This document shows, piece by piece, positions 23,963 through 30,391 of a stretch of DNA of 40,102 nt. The notes beneath the pieces are model-generated. The model was not told the origin of the DNA and searched no databases. It saw nothing but the letters and a program-made list of their open reading frames with translations. A program made the translations under genes and the position numbers. This DNA comes from a virus, in the IMG/VR virus record IMGVR_UViG_3300018875_000069, positions 1-40,102 of that record; one strand, written 5' to 3'. Every line of letters begins with the position of its first letter. The stretch's first letter is position 1.

Positions 23963-24479
23963 CGTACACACCCCTGACCGACAACTGCAGCAACACCGCG
24001 TTTGTCGTGTCGGCGATGTTTTGTTCGATGATCCGCACCTGTTCTGGCTCTACATAAGGCGCCACTTCCATCGCGATCTTCCGGCTAAATCCGGTCATCG
24101 AGCGTCGCAGGGTAGTAAAAAAACGTTGGAGTTCACTCACAACGTCATCCCGCTTGATATATTCACCTTTGGCAATGGCATTTTTGAGTGCCGCTGCTTC
24201 CGTTTGCTGCTCTTTCAGCTTGGTCTCATAGTACAGTTTTTGTTGAGCCAACGTTTTTGGCTCGTCATCTTCCGTGACCTGGTTGCTGTTGGTTCCCTTA
24301 TAATCCTGCACCCATGCAAGACACTCCTTTAATGGGTACCAACCGTTTGCACATTTTGGCATCCCCAATTTCACCCAATGTGCAAGCGTATTTCGGTGAA
24401 CATTCAGCACTTCACACATGGTGGAAGTGCTTAAACACAAGCGATTCTCGATGACCTTTGCCATGGTTTTTACACTCAA
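23946..24479 (-). CDS. terS: Terminase small subunit, Nu1-like
   Basis: 177 aa from a TTG start at 24479 with AAGGAGG upstream; the longer frame has no ribosome site and is not in character. Residues about 15-50 are a helix-turn-helix (LSTSTMCEVLNVHRNTLAHW, then VKLGMPKC), like lambda Nu1 which binds cosB. A linker (EDDEPKTLAQQKLYYETKLK) leads to the coiled-coil second domain (KEQQTEAAALKNAIAKGEYI, VSELQRFFTTLRRSMTGFS) that joins GpA. It fits the DUF1441/Nu1 type. The upstream sequence is where a cos site would be expected. Confidence 0.88.
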   Translation of the reverse strand: MSVKTMAKVIENRLCLSTSTMCEVLNVHRNTLAHWVKLGMPKCANGWYPLKECLAWVQDYKGTNSNQVTEDDEPKTLAQQKLYYETKLKEQQTEAAALKNAIAKGEYIKRDDVVSELQRFFTTLRRSMTGFSRKIAMEVAPYVEPEQVRIIEQNIADTTNAVLLQLSVRGVYDAKAK

Positions 24480-24788
24480 ATCCGCCCCCTCCTTTTGCAC
24501 AATGACTAGTGCTTTTTGTTGTGCATACTCGGCGAAATTCCGGGGTCGTATCGACCCGCACCTCCCCCCACCCCTTGGGAAGGACCCGCAGAGGCAATAT
24601 GCCCTTTTCCTTAGAGCCACAAGGCTTCACGGCGTTCCCCTTGGCTCCACTGCCTCCCAGTCCTCTTTGAATGAACCATATCTATACAGAGTGTTTCATT
24701 CGCCAATGTTTCTCTAACGCTTGATATAACTGCATTCTCGAAACACCTCTCTTCTGAATGACACATTCGCTTAAAATGGAGAAAAGCA
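24480..24788. other. Gene-poor stretch before terminase: candidate cos/packaging region
   Basis: There is no convincing gene here; two tiny minus-strand frames (17 and 22 codons, the first with GAGGTG 8 bases before its ATG at about 24736) are doubtful. The stretch holds an exact inverted repeat GGGTCG-TAT-CGACCC (24543-24557) and the GC-rich segment 24558-24595 with GGGAAGGACCC. In lambda-type phages the cos site lies just upstream of Nu1, so this is the place to look. The exact nick positions cannot be read from sequence. Confidence 0.45.
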
Positions 24789-25331
24789 TCAAATTCGGAG
24801 CCTGAAGATGGCCTCGTCAATCGTGTCCTGCTCGATCCCGATATATCTCCGGGTGATGCTAACATCAGCATGGTTGAATATCTCCCGCAGCATCTCGCTG
24901 TTGTTCGTCTCCTTGTGGAAGTGATAGCCGAATGTCTTCCGCAGCGTATGCGTCCCGATGCTTTCCAAACCAAAGCGCCTGGCTACTTCCTTCAGGATCT
25001 TGTATGCCATACTGCGCTGGATCGGTTTGTTGCCACCTTTCCGGCTTGGGATCAGATATTGGTGGTCGTCCTTGCCTTCAATGTAAGGCTTTAGCGCTCT
25101 ACGCAATGCCGGATGAATCGGTATGCTCTTGCGCTTCTTGGTCTTGATTTCACGAAGATAAATCCTGTCCTTTTTGACATCGCCGACTTTGAGCAGCAGG
25201 ATATCTGAAATACGTAAACCTGTGTAGATCCCAACCACGAACAAGATGTAGTTTCGTTCGTTTGTGGATTTCAAATAACGCTTGATGGCTGCAATAACTT
25301 CGGGGTCGCGGATCGGCTGGACGAAGTTCAA
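24789..25331 (-). CDS. Short tyrosine recombinase (catalytic domain only)
   Basis: 180 aa from a TTG at 25331 with AAAGGAGG 8 bases upstream. All catalytic residues of the lambda-integrase family are visible: R40 (GLRISD), the HTLRKTFGYH motif with H128 and R131, H154 (FNHADVS) and Y163 (RRYIGI). The usual N-terminal DNA-binding domain is absent, so the protein is about half the normal length. Proteins of this kind are common between arpU-type regulators and terminase genes in Firmicute phages, with a proposed role in resolving concatemers or host arm sites (inference). The element's own integration is credited to the serine integrase at the other end. Confidence 0.88.
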   Translation of the reverse strand: MNFVQPIRDPEVIAAIKRYLKSTNERNYILFVVGIYTGLRISDILLLKVGDVKKDRIYLREIKTKKRKSIPIHPALRRALKPYIEGKDDHQYLIPSRKGGNKPIQRSMAYKILKEVARRFGLESIGTHTLRKTFGYHFHKETNNSEMLREIFNHADVSITRRYIGIEQDTIDEAIFRLRI

Positions 25332-25349
25332 CGGTATCACCTCCTTTTG

Positions 25350-25378
25350 AAAAAAGAAAAAGCACCGCGAAGGTGCTT
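25350..25378 (-). terminator. Terminator of the 25381-26130 membrane-protein gene
   Basis: AAGCACC, loop, GGTGCTT followed by TTTCTTTTTT on the minus strand. It ends the upstream AT-rich membrane-protein gene and lies just before the TTG start of the recombinase. Confidence 0.85.
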
Positions 25379-25380
25379 AA

Positions 25381-26130
25381 TTACTTTTTGTCCTTTTCTA
25401 TTCTGGAAATTAATTCACGAACATTAGCAAGCACACCATTAATACTTCTTAAAAATTCGCCACTACTCAGTTTATCCCATATTTCACCTTTTAACTGTTG
25501 CATTGATTCATTCTCATACTTGAATTTGTGATACAGCCCACTTGCTTTTCTGAATTCTACCTCTTCATGTTCAGATCTTTCTTTATTCAAAAGTGAGTCC
25601 ATTTGTAGCCTAGCTGTCTCAATAGTGACGAAGGATTGATTTAAATCATATTCCAATACACTTTGATATATTTTGAATAGATTTTTGATCTTAATTAGAG
25701 CAGATAATAAACTTTTATCTGTTATTGTACTAATTTCTGACCAGTTGTTTTCATCAAACCTGTAAAATGAAATAAAGGCAAATGATGTTCTCGAAAACTC
25801 CTCTCTAGTTAGCCTTTGTTCAACTATAGAATTAATTTGTTCAATCATATTTTGTAATTCAATCTCGATTTTAATAAGCGCAGGAAGTTGGGCCAAAAAT
25901 TCCTTTTCAGATTCCAACTTTTTATGAGACTTAATTTGAATTCTTGCTACGAGCAAAGCTACTATCCCACCGATAATACCACCGGAATAATTAGCTAAAA
26001 ACCCTAGCCAACCTTCTTCACTCCCTCCGACTCTTGGGGCTTCCCATGTAAATAAAGAGTAATTGATGACAATTGGAAATAAGATAATAAAAATAAATAT
26101 TACGGAACCAATCAATAAATACCTTTTCAC
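25381..26130 (-). CDS. Two-TM membrane protein of AT-rich accessory cassette
   Basis: 249 aa from a GTG at 26130 with AAGGGGG 8 bases upstream; the upstream open frame extension is GC-rich and lacks a ribosome site. TM1 is about 4-24 (YLLIGSVIFIFIILFPIVIN) and TM2 about 41-65 (WLGFLANYSGGIIGGIVALL). The rest is cytoplasmic, mainly helical and charged, with a motif NNWSEIST...LLSALIKIKNLFKIYQSV (about 135-165). The same layout and motifs occur in the protein at 35821-36387. Base composition is strongly AT-rich against GC-richer neighbours, and the gene has its own terminator. The likely role is a moron such as phage exclusion or defence; the function is unknown. Confidence 0.8.
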   Translation of the reverse strand: MKRYLLIGSVIFIFIILFPIVINYSLFTWEAPRVGGSEEGWLGFLANYSGGIIGGIVALLVARIQIKSHKKLESEKEFLAQLPALIKIEIELQNMIEQINSIVEQRLTREEFSRTSFAFISFYRFDENNWSEISTITDKSLLSALIKIKNLFKIYQSVLEYDLNQSFVTIETARLQMDSLLNKERSEHEEVEFRKASGLYHKFKYENESMQQLKGEIWDKLSSGEFLRSINGVLANVRELISRIEKDKK

Positions 26131-26331
26131 CGATTCATCCCCCTTTTTACTAAATTTTGAGGGATAATATTTAACTTGTCTATTTTGTTTTACCCCACTT
26201 CCTTCGGCAGGGGCCTCCGCCACGAGCCAATCCTTGGCCGCTGTGGTCGCGGTAAAGGAGGGAGTGCAGACCAGCAAGCTTTTGCCCCTGCTTGCCGACG
26301 TGATGGGGAAAGAGTCAAACCACCTGCACAC

Positions 26332-26517
26332 TTAGGGAGGATTGGCGTATTCGATTATGAGAAACACTGGACGGGGAGCGAGGGGCCGGAGCCGTAGGTC
26401 TCGCATGTTACTTCCCCGTGCGCTGCTTCTCAGTCCATTTTTGCCGTTCTTTCTCCGGTATGCCTTCACGCATGATTCCCACTCGGTGGTTGGCAGCGTG
26501 ATTGTCACCAGGACCAT
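26332..26517 (-). CDS. Doubtful small ORF after ArpU terminator
   Basis: 61 aa. The ATG at 26517 has a good ribosome site (GAGGTGATGAC). The first 17 residues (VLVTITLPTTEWESCVK) look natural, but the later part (RRKNGKNGLRSSARGS...) is low quality. A second frame through the same bases reads MREGIPEKERQKWTEKQRTG and stops at TAA, which looks more protein-like. A frameshift between the two is possible, or the second frame alone is the gene. Confidence 0.3.
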   Translation of the reverse strand: MVLVTITLPTTEWESCVKAYRRKNGKNGLRSSARGSNMRDLRLRPLAPRPVFLIIEYANPP

Positions 26518-26532
26518 GTCATCACCTCAAAG

Positions 26533-26559
26533 CAAAAAACCACCCGGTTGCCCGAGTGG
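26533..26559 (-). terminator. Terminator downstream of arpU
   Basis: CCACTCGG, loop GCAA, CCGGGTGG followed by six T on the minus strand. It lies about 95 bases past the ArpU stop codon. Confidence 0.85.
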
Positions 26560-26653
26560 CTTGTCCTACTTTCTGTCACTATCATCTTAACCCACCGATC
26601 ACCAAATGGCGCGCCAACTTTCCGCCATTTTCCCGCCAGATAGCCGCCATGCA

Positions 26654-27100
26654 TCACGCGCTTTCAGACTCGATAACTTCGAGCTTGAGCATCAGCGCCA
26701 GCAGGTAGAAAGCTCTGGCCTTTTCCCGCTCATACGTCCGCTTGCTCAGTCCCAACTCCCCACAGATGAGGTAGTCCAGGGCATCCTCGCTCTCCAGGTA
26801 ACGCCGGCGGATGATCTCCCTCTGCGTTGAGGAGAGGCGGTTCAATGCCCGGTCTACGCGATCAGTGAGTGACTGCAGCCGCTCTTCTTGGTCGGCGTTC
26901 CAGATTGCGCATTCCTCAGCCGGCGCGCTGGTCTTGTTTGTCTGTCCGTGGTACCGCGGTTCGTAATTCGGTGTGTTGCTGATCTCCCGTCGAACGAAGC
27001 CGATCTGCTTGTATATCCGTGCTGTCTCCAGGGCTTCCTCAACCCTTCTCTGCGTCTCTTTTCGGTCGATCTTCGGCAGAAACGATAGTTGTGTGCTCAT
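26654..27100 (-). CDS. ArpU family late transcription regulator
   Basis: 148 aa. The C-terminal half (SLTDRVDRALNRLSSTQREI, then RRRYLESEDALDYLICGELG and LSKRTYEREKARAFYLLALM) is a sigma-70 region-4-like helix-turn-helix with the ArpU spacing, and the N-terminal part (LPKIDRKETQRRVEEALETA) matches the family start. ArpU-type proteins are the last gene of early regions in Firmicute phages and switch on the late (packaging and structural) operon. AAGGGGGAG precedes the ATG. The downstream terminator means that the late operon needs its own promoter. Confidence 0.9.
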   Translation of the reverse strand: MSTQLSFLPKIDRKETQRRVEEALETARIYKQIGFVRREISNTPNYEPRYHGQTNKTSAPAEECAIWNADQEERLQSLTDRVDRALNRLSSTQREIIRRRYLESEDALDYLICGELGLSKRTYEREKARAFYLLALMLKLEVIESESA

Positions 27101-27127
27101 CTTCGCTCCCCCTTTTCAGGACGCCCG

Positions 27128-27180
27128 TGATATAATGATGGTGCGAACATCTATTTGGGCTCCTGTGAAGGGGCTTTTTT
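27128..27180 (+). promoter_or_regulatory. Plus-strand extended -10 followed by short terminator (antisense to early operon)
   Basis: TG-A-TATAAT at 27128-27136 is an extended -10; no -35 is visible. About 25 bases later CTCCT-gtga-AGGGG and CTTTTTT (27160-27180) could end a transcript of only about 40 bases. See the related pairs at 31702-31759, 32644-32699 and 31212-31263. The start of arpU lies just upstream on the other strand. Confidence 0.45.
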
Positions 27181-27195
27181 CTTTTTCTGATGGTA

Positions 27196-27426
27196 TTATT
27201 TACCCAATGCCTTTCGGGCTTTTTCGCCTCCATCATCACTGACTCTGCTTCGTCCAACAAGTCCGCCGCGCCAATTATCCTCATCCGCATAAAACTCCAA
27301 TGCTTCCCGCACCCGCTGACTCTCAACTTCCAGCTCGATGATCCTAGCCCTGGCTTACTCTGCCAGCGGGTCGCCGGAGTTGAGCAAGTCCTTTATGCGT
27401 TCATTCATTTCGGGGTACGTCTCCAC
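27196..27426 (-). pseudogene. Small early gene interrupted by an in-frame TAA
   Basis: From a GTG at 27426 (GGAGAGG 7 bases upstream) the frame encodes 23 codons ending ERIKDLLNSGDPLAE, then a TAA at 27355-27357. The same frame stays open for another 52 codons: ARARIIELEVESQRVREALE, then FYADEDNWRGGLVGRSRVSD and a normal stop at 27196. The second part is a typical phage early-protein end (REALEFYADEDNW...DGGEKARKAL). One nonsense change (for example CAA or GAA to TAA) would explain it. Internal re-initiation is possible but no ribosome site is visible. A sequencing error is the other alternative. Confidence 0.75.
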
Positions 27427-27458
27427 CGCATTCACCTCTCCCCACACTATCCATTGAG

Positions 27459-27656
27459 TTAAGAAACGCCTTGTTCTTGTTTCGCCCTTTCAAATGCCGC
27501 TTCCCAAAACTGTTGGCATTCAGGATCAGCGAGAAGCCCAGCAAAATAAGCGAGGTTTTTAAGACCGGTCTCATTAAGCTGACAGATGAATATCCAAGCC
27601 ATTTCATCGTTTTTGATGTTTAATACCGACCATGCCATCGGATGCTGGTATTCCAT
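27459..27656 (-). CDS. Small hypothetical early protein
   Basis: 65 aa from the ATG at 27656 (GAGGGG 9 bases upstream); an ATG at 27665 lies too close to that site. The sequence (MEYQHPMAWSVLNIKNDEMA, WIFICQLNETGLKNLAYFAG, LLADPECQQFWEAAFERAKQ) looks like a small soluble alpha/beta protein. I do not recognise the family. The gene is separated from the plus-strand gene at 27795 by an AT-rich divergent intergenic stretch of about 130 bases that should contain promoters for one or both. Confidence 0.7.
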   Translation of the reverse strand: MEYQHPMAWSVLNIKNDEMAWIFICQLNETGLKNLAYFAGLLADPECQQFWEAAFERAKQEQGVS

Positions 27657-27794
27657 AAAACCCATCCCCTCTTCCCACAAGTAATGTTTTGTCAAACCAA
27701 ATAGTTATTCGGTAAGTAAATAATATCCTAATTGAATAAAATGCCCTTCAACGTAAAACCTAAGAAAAAATAAATTAACCAAGGAGCTGATAGC

Positions 27795-28259
27795 ATGCCC
27801 GATTTCCCCAAAAAAGGATCACAACATACTGAACTAGGTGATCATCGAAGAATGTACTCAGAGATTACAATTTCATCAACTGGACGAATTGATGGTAGAA
27901 CGAAGACCTGGACAAGCAAAAAGTTCAAAGGTTTTACTGGCACTGTAGTGGTTTTTTTAACTGATGGAGACGGGAACATCCTACATGCAACTCAACCGCA
28001 TCGATACGGAGTCAATGGAACGGCATTAGGTGGTCATAAAAGGGATGAGCCATGGTGGGAAGAAATCCCCCAAAATATCCTCAATAATATTGTTGGGTAT
28101 GCTATCCACCACGCTCATACTCCTACCCCACGAATAACTCCAGAGGCTTTTAAGGAATGGGCAGAAGCAGTTGCCCCACTGGTTAAAGCATTCAATTCCC
28201 AGGAATTTTTGCTTCCAGAGGCCCATGAAGTAGAAGAGTTAGAATTGTCAACAGTATAG
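27795..28259 (+). CDS. Hypothetical protein of plus-strand AT-rich cassette
   Basis: 154 aa; AAGGAG 8 bases before the ATG. No family recognised. The first half is beta-rich and polar (MYSEITISSTGRIDGRTKTW, TGTVVVFLTDGDGNILHATQ), and the middle has HRYGVNGTALGGHKRDEPWW. The end is helical and acidic (EAFKEWAEAVAPLVKAFNSQ). It runs against the surrounding early genes, is AT-rich and is closed by its own terminator at 28297-28324. That is the pattern of a moron gene expressed from the prophage, possibly lysogenic conversion or defence. No signal peptide or membrane segment. Confidence 0.78.
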   Translation: MPDFPKKGSQHTELGDHRRMYSEITISSTGRIDGRTKTWTSKKFKGFTGTVVVFLTDGDGNILHATQPHRYGVNGTALGGHKRDEPWWEEIPQNILNNIVGYAIHHAHTPTPRITPEAFKEWAEAVAPLVKAFNSQEFLLPEAHEVEELELSTV

Positions 28260-28291
28260 TAAGTCATAAATTAATTATTAAAAGAGTACCT

Positions 28292-28423
28292 TTAGTACCT
28301 CTCAGTTTTTGAGAGGTTTTTTTTGACAACCTCCTCCTGCGCCGTGTGATGAACCATCTCCAGTTGGTCCATTGCATTACGAGCGCCCGTTACAACGATT
28401 GCGTTGTGTCTGATATATCCCAT
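28292..28423 (-). CDS. Small early protein, probably 3'-truncated
   Basis: 43 aa from the ATG at 28423 with GGGAAGG upstream. The start MGYIRHNAIVVTGARN is, from memory, the start of a widespread small phage protein family of roughly 110 aa. Here the frame runs out after KNLSKTERY, where the codons coincide with the terminator of the opposite gene (28297-28324). The simplest reading is that insertion of the plus-strand cassette removed the 3' part of this gene. If the recalled family length is wrong, it may be an intact short protein. Confidence 0.55.
   Translation of the reverse strand: MGYIRHNAIVVTGARNAMDQLEMVHHTAQEEVVKKNLSKTERY
28297..28324 (+). terminator. Terminator of the 27795-28259 gene
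   Basis: ACCTCTCA, 5-base loop, TGAGAGGT followed by a run of eight T (28317-28324) on the plus strand, about 40 bases after the stop codon. Confidence 0.92.
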
Positions 28424-28484
28424 TTTCCTTCCCCCTCTTCCCTCAATTGAGCTTTTGAATTGACTTTTTTGCTCCCTCAGCTTG

Positions 28485-28506
28485 TGATATGCTCCTGTCC
28501 AGGAGC
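28485..28506 (+). promoter_or_regulatory. Extended -10 with overlapping hairpin before the 66-aa plus-strand gene
   Basis: TG-A-TATGCT at 28485-28493 is an extended -10; the nearest -35 options are TTTTTT (17-base spacing) or TTGACT (22). The perfect inverted repeat GCTCCTG-TC-CAGGAGC (28491-28506) starts inside it, and would be an operator or a hairpin at the 5' end of the message. Confidence 0.5.
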
Positions 28507-28529
28507 GTGATCGTGAAGTGGAAAAGTCC

Positions 28530-28730
28530 ATGTACTTCGCCGTTGATTGGGCCGAGGCCAAGAAGTATTCGGATGCGCTGCAGGCCCTCGATGTTCCTTA
28601 CCTTCTCGAAACCCCTGAGGAGATCCCCACCCTCAAGCCCGGCCAGTTGGCATTTGTCCTCCCCAGCCTGCCGATCCGGGTGTATGTGAAGGTCCGGACG
28701 CTGTTCGGCCGGGATGGGGAACGCTACTGA
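28530..28730 (+). CDS. Small hypothetical plus-strand protein
   Basis: 66 aa from the ATG at 28530; a GTG start at 28518 would add four residues. The ribosome site is weak (GTGGAAAAG). The sequence (YFAVDWAEAKKYSDALQALD, VPYLLETPEEIPTLKPGQLA, FVLPSLPIRVYVKVRTLFG) looks like a genuine small alpha/beta protein. It is convergent with the helix-turn-helix gene at 28724 and overlaps its end by 7 bases. No family recognised; the orientation sets it apart from the early operon. Confidence 0.62.
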   Translation: MYFAVDWAEAKKYSDALQALDVPYLLETPEEIPTLKPGQLAFVLPSLPIRVYVKVRTLFGRDGERY

Positions 28731-28972
28731 GTCTTCAAGCCGAAAACTCCTCCCGGCCTACTTTTGATGTAACCTTTCTCCGCTTGATCGATAACCAATA
28801 TGGCAACCTCATTGATATGCCGACGCAACCTTATCGCAATTTCTCTCAATGGGATGCCCTCGCGCCACATCTGCCGAAAGTTCTTCATCTCATCCTTGGA
28901 CCATGTGAAGTCGTAGTCCTCACAGGCGATATAAGGGCACCCGGAAACCGGGTCATGCTGTTCGCGCTTCAT
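28724..28972 (-). CDS. Small helix-turn-helix early protein
   Basis: 82 aa from the ATG at 28972, overlapping the previous gene by 20 bases. Residues about 22-60 (FTWSKDEMKNFRQMWREGIP, LREIAIRLRRHINEVAILVI) form a helix-turn-helix like those in phage sigma/SANT-type regulators. The first part contains CPYIACED, with two cysteines. It is probably a DNA-binding regulator of early or late genes; the family is not identified. The ribosome site is modest. Confidence 0.7.
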   Translation of the reverse strand: MKREQHDPVSGCPYIACEDYDFTWSKDEMKNFRQMWREGIPLREIAIRLRRHINEVAILVIDQAEKGYIKSRPGGVFGLKTQ

Positions 28973-29105
28973 TCCGCCGCACTTCAAACCGGTGCCATTC
29001 ATCCATCAGTTCATCGATGCTGGCTTCTTCCACCGGTTTCCCGCAGGCTTCCGTGATACCATGGCGGAGCAATTTGCTCATCAGTACCTCTCGCAACAGT
29101 CTCAT
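28953..29105 (-). CDS. Small hypothetical protein
   Basis: 50 aa from the ATG at 29105 with GGGAGAG 8 bases upstream; the longer frame begins inside the preceding gene. The sequence is helical (LLREVLMSKLLRHGITEACG, KPVEEASIDELMDEWHRFEV) with an LLR.GI-type short motif also seen in small phage proteins near DnaC genes. Function unknown. Confidence 0.65.
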   Translation of the reverse strand: MRLLREVLMSKLLRHGITEACGKPVEEASIDELMDEWHRFEVRRNEARTA

Positions 29106-29121
29106 CTTCCCATCTCTCCCT

Positions 29122-29397
29122 TCAGATGACTGCTCCCAATGGGGCTTCATATCTTGCCAATTCAGTTCTCAAACGAGTGATTTCATCTTGCATTTGGCTG
29201 CAGTGCTCCATCATGGCCAAAAACTCTAGCTTGGCACGCTGACCGTCTTTGGACCACTGCAACGCGTGCTCCAGGGCATCCCGTTCGTTGAGCAGCCGTT
29301 GTGCCTCATCAATACTCAGGCTGCACGGCGTTTCCCCAAAGCACCGACAACGTAGCTCCTCCAGTTCTGCTGCCGAAAAACGTTTCCACGGAGTCAT
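29122..29397 (-). CDS. Hypothetical coiled-coil protein
   Basis: 91 aa. GGGGGAGG lies 10 bases before the ATG, which overlaps the preceding stop by 4 bases. The middle and end are heptad-like helices (EAQRLLNERDALEHALQWSK, EHCSQMQDEITRLRTELARY) and there is an RCRCFGETPC cysteine cluster at about 16-25. Early-operon member; no family recognised. Confidence 0.7.
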   Translation of the reverse strand: MTPWKRFSAAELEELRCRCFGETPCSLSIDEAQRLLNERDALEHALQWSKDGQRAKLEFLAMMEHCSQMQDEITRLRTELARYEAPLGAVI

Positions 29398-29588
29398 ATT
29401 GTTGGTTCCTCCCCCTTCCTGATCAGTACCATGAGATCCACGTCAAAGACCTCACCGCACCCCTTGCATGTTCGATGCAGTGCGTGATCCTGAAGCGCCA
29501 ATGAAAACGTACCCGCTCCACATGTCCGGCACCTTCCCGGTTGTTGATGGGGATTCAGATTCTCTTGTTTCCGCTTCTGCCGAGCCAT
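29394..29588 (-). CDS. Small zinc-ribbon protein
   Basis: 64 aa. Two CxxC knuckles, CRTCGAG (about 20-26) and CKGCGEVFD (about 41-49), form a classic zinc ribbon. The N-terminus is basic (RQKRKQENLNPHQQ). The start overlaps the stop of the DnaC-type gene (TGATG), so it is translated with it. Possible roles are nucleic-acid binding or an adaptor of the replication module; not identified more closely. Confidence 0.78.
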   Translation of the reverse strand: MARQKRKQENLNPHQQPGRCRTCGAGTFSLALQDHALHRTCKGCGEVFDVDLMVLIRKGEEPTI

Positions 29589-30391
29589 CAGCCGGCCGCT
29601 CCAACGATCCGGTAGTTGAGCTCTGACCCGCCCTTCATGATGACGCAGTAGTCGCGTGCCATCTCGTAGATCCGTGAGCCGGTTGCGGTATCGATCTCAC
29701 ACAACTCATCGATGTCCCGCTCCGAGGAGACGAGCATCGGCAGGTTGTTGAGATAGCGGTAGTTCACAATAGCGAAAAGTTGCTCAGTTTGAAATTCTGT
29801 AGGTATTTTGCGACCCTTGAATAGGTCATCGATGAAAAGCACCGGAACCTTCTGTAACTGGTGGATCCGAAAGTCTAAATTGTCCAGGTTGTCCTTCAGC
29901 TCATTGAACCCTTCCACCCAAGGGAAGTAGATCACGCCGACTCCCTGCCGCAGCAGGTTGTTCGCGACGGCCATGAGCAGGTGCGTCTTTCCGGACCCCG
30001 GCACGCCAAGAAGTGCGATGCTGTTTTGGCGCTGCTCTTTGATCTCGTGGAAGTTCTTGAAGTATGTACTTGCACAGGTGTATGCATCCACGATCGGTTG
30101 CGGCCGCCCCTGCGTTCGGAAATTCTTGAACCCGAGTTTCTGATAAGCCTCAGTGATCTGGCTCGAGCTGAACAAGCGCTCCACCCGCTTCAGCTCTCGG
30201 CACTCGCAGAACCGCCAGCGTTCGTACCCGTCCTCGTCCCGAACCAAGACCCCCTCTTCATCCCGGCACTTCTCGCAGTTATACGTCCGGCTTTGGTTTG
30301 GGCCGGTTGAGCCATCCTGTTTGACCGCCCGTGATCGAAGCCCCTCGAACATCTGGATTAGATCGTCCGGCTCGTTTATCACCTTGCGCAT
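29588..30391 (-). CDS. DnaC-like helicase loader (AAA+ ATPase)
   Basis: 267 aa. Walker A GVPGSGKT at 129-136, Walker B VPVLFIDD at about 182-189 and a sensor region (PMLVSSERDIDEL) are visible. The N-terminal part (about 36-66) carries a zinc-binding set (CEKCRD...CECRE) typical of phage DnaC/IstB-like loaders. It loads the replicative helicase at the phage origin with the DnaD-type initiator encoded upstream. GGAGG lies 7 bases before the ATG, and the first 113 bases overlap the initiator gene, unusually much for this genome. No helicase gene is present, so host DnaB/DnaC is presumably used. Confidence 0.93.
   Translation of the reverse strand: MRKVINEPDDLIQMFEGLRSRAVKQDGSTGPNQSRTYNCEKCRDEEGVLVRDEDGYERWRFCECRELKRVERLFSSSQITEAYQKLGFKNFRTQGRPQPIVDAYTCASTYFKNFHEIKEQRQNSIALLGVPGSGKTHLLMAVANNLLRQGVGVIYFPWVEGFNELKDNLDNLDFRIHQLQKVPVLFIDDLFKGRKIPTEFQTEQLFAIVNYRYLNNLPMLVSSERDIDELCEIDTATGSRIYEMARDYCVIMKGGSELNYRIVGAAG

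Larger units (their letters stand above)
26131..26653. other. Intergenic stretch with remnants between ArpU and the membrane-protein cassette
   Basis: About 520 bases with no firm gene. It contains the terminator at 26533-26559 and a doubtful small minus-strand frame at 26332-26517. A GC-rich plus-strand open frame without a start codon ends at TAG 26333-26335 and reads ASATSQSLAAVVAVKEGVQT, then SKLLPLLADVMGKESNHLHT. The last looks like the C-terminal remnant of an unidentified protein. The AT-rich sequence 26130-26190 probably carries the promoter of the membrane-protein gene; TAAAAC-17-TATTAT on the minus strand is a weak candidate. Confidence 0.5.

Noticed and set aside
26131-26331. 67-residue extension of the membrane protein gene
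   Set aside because: No ribosome site, abrupt change in base composition and no sense in the protein; the GTG at 26130 directly precedes the first membrane segment and has AAGGGGG.
27039-27326. 95-aa minus-strand frame across the arpU start
   Set aside because: It covers the arpU ribosome site and the broken small gene in a different frame; its composition after the first 35 residues is not protein-like. The frame 27196-27426 explains the region better.
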